Shown here one piece after another: positions 4,559 through 5,308 of a DNA stretch of 5,308 bases. This stretch comes from an uncultured Saprospiraceae bacterium. Lineage in GTDB: Bacteria; Bacteroidota; Bacteroidia; Chitinophagales; Saprospiraceae. The notes beneath the pieces were generated by a model. It was not told where the DNA came from, ran no database searches, and was given only the letters and a program-made list of their open reading frames with translations. The stretch's first letter is position 1. Each line of letters starts with the position of its first letter. Position numbers and translations under genes: made by a program. The DNA is taken from NCBI GenBank assembly GCA_937967535.1, contig CALCMV010000342.1:1-5308 (forward strand), read 5' to 3'.

Positions 4559-5308
4559 TTAGGTCACCTTATACAATACAGGCTTGCTCGGACTCGCATC
4601 CAATTCAAAACTTGCAATTTGCAAATTGAGCAAGTACAAACCATCTTTCACAGCATCGGGTACGTAGACCATTTCAGTAATTGTACAATCGGTGCGCGGC
4701 GCATCAGGATATTGCCAAAATGCCTTGTGTGCCAATAATTTACCTCCATCTTCTTCCCTATCTACAGAGGGCAAGTCAAGCAATAAATGTTTGATACCAC
4801 ATTCTACGAGATATGTAGCCGCTTCGTGATGCAAATACGGCGGATTTGTACCCGAATATTGGCGGGTCTGCTTGGTATCATCATTTGGTTGAGTACGTAA
4901 AATGATTGCTTGGACTTCTCCTTTTTTTACTAGTTTATTTAACTGTTTTTTAACAATAATTCTATCCCCATTCGCTTGCTTTTGCAGGTATAAGGTGATT
5001 AATTTTGCCAAAAAGAAAAACTCGCTCAAAGATTGGTTGATGGTATAAATTTCTTTTGCGATATGCCCCACACATTCGGTATGCGTACCATTACCATGCG
5101 GATTAATTCTGACATTTTTGAAATTTACCAAACCGCCCCGGCGGGTATCTCCCACAAAATCTCCTGAAAGGACAGGCGAAAATTCGACAGGTGGTGCATA
5201 AAAGCAATTTGGATTCTCCAAACCCTCTCTCAAAGGAATAGAAATATCTATTGGCTGATTGAGGTTCGTTTGATAAGTCGTATTATTAATAGTGAGTGTG
5301 CAGTTCAT
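4559..5308 (-). CDS. Cyclase-family (KynB-like) metal-dependent hydrolase
   Basis: A 249-residue ORF whose ATG is the last codon of the window, so an upstream start cannot be excluded. The length matches the family's usual 210-260 residues, and PIDISIPLREG (19-29) is the typical first strand, so this start is probably right. The cyclase fold motif appears as HGNGTHTECVGH (71-82): His76 and His82 fit the metal ligands of the HxGTHxDxPxH signature, with Glu78 for Asp and Val80 for Pro. SVDREEDGG (181-189) and His194 match the later active-site region. The C-terminus GLYLLNLQIASFELDASPSK replaces the usual (E)NLxNL segment. Family members include kynurenine formamidase (KynB) and isatin hydrolase; this looks like a Bacteroidota subgroup of unknown substrate. 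It has no signal peptide, so it is likely cytosolic. It is convergent with the porin gene. The promoter is off the window. Confidence 0.87.
   Translation of the reverse strand: MNCTLTINNTTYQTNLNQPIDISIPLREGLENPNCFYAPPVEFSPVLSGDFVGDTRRGGLVNFKNVRINPHGNGTHTECVGHIAKEIYTINQSLSEFFFLAKLITLYLQKQANGDRIIVKKQLNKLVKKGEVQAIILRTQPNDDTKQTRQYSGTNPPYLHHEAATYLVECGIKHLLLDLPSVDREEDGGKLLAHKAFWQYPDAPRTDCTITEMVYVPDAVKDGLYLLNLQIASFELDASPSKPVLYKVT

Overview
The window looks like chromosomal DNA from a Bacteroidota bacterium, possibly from the Saprospiria/Chitinophagia/Cytophagia side. I infer this from the AT-rich spacers, the lack of strong Shine-Dalgarno sites, an A/C-rich leader before the + strand genes, and two protein types familiar from that phylum: an OmpP1/FadL-like outer-membrane barrel and a Bacteroidota-type cyclase-family protein. 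No rRNA, tRNA, CRISPR array, transposase or phage gene is visible.

Layout. Positions 2-1032 (minus) hold a two-gene unit: a 241-aa exported, probably beta-barrel, envelope protein, then a 102-aa acidic soluble protein joined to it by an ATGA stop/start overlap. Positions 1033-1503 are a 471-bp AT-rich divergent spacer with candidate Bacteroidota-type promoters and an 8-bp tandem repeat flanked by inverted arms. Positions 1504-2460 (+) encode a 318-aa exported protein with a Tyr-rich front half and a strongly basic Ser/Thr/Arg tail, closed by a textbook intrinsic terminator at 2494-2529. After an AT-rich spacer with a hairpin, 2826-4325 (+) encodes the 499-aa OmpP1/FadL-type porin. Positions 4326-4558 separate two convergent genes and are packed with inverted repeats plus a hexamer tandem repeat. 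Positions 4559-5308 (minus) encode a 249-aa cyclase/KynB-like protein whose ATG is the last codon of the window.

How the genes relate. Three of the five genes encode exported or outer-membrane proteins, so the region has an envelope theme, but nothing shows that they form one pathway. Only the two leftmost genes are clearly co-expressed.

Most interesting points: the structured gap at 4326-4558, with a bulged GTAG-headed hairpin sharing bases with a perfect 21-bp inverted repeat; the repeat/upstream-ORF leader before 1504; the acid-free cationic tail of the 318-aa protein; and the envelope/antitoxin-like gene pair. I see no convincing complete new defence or mobile system.
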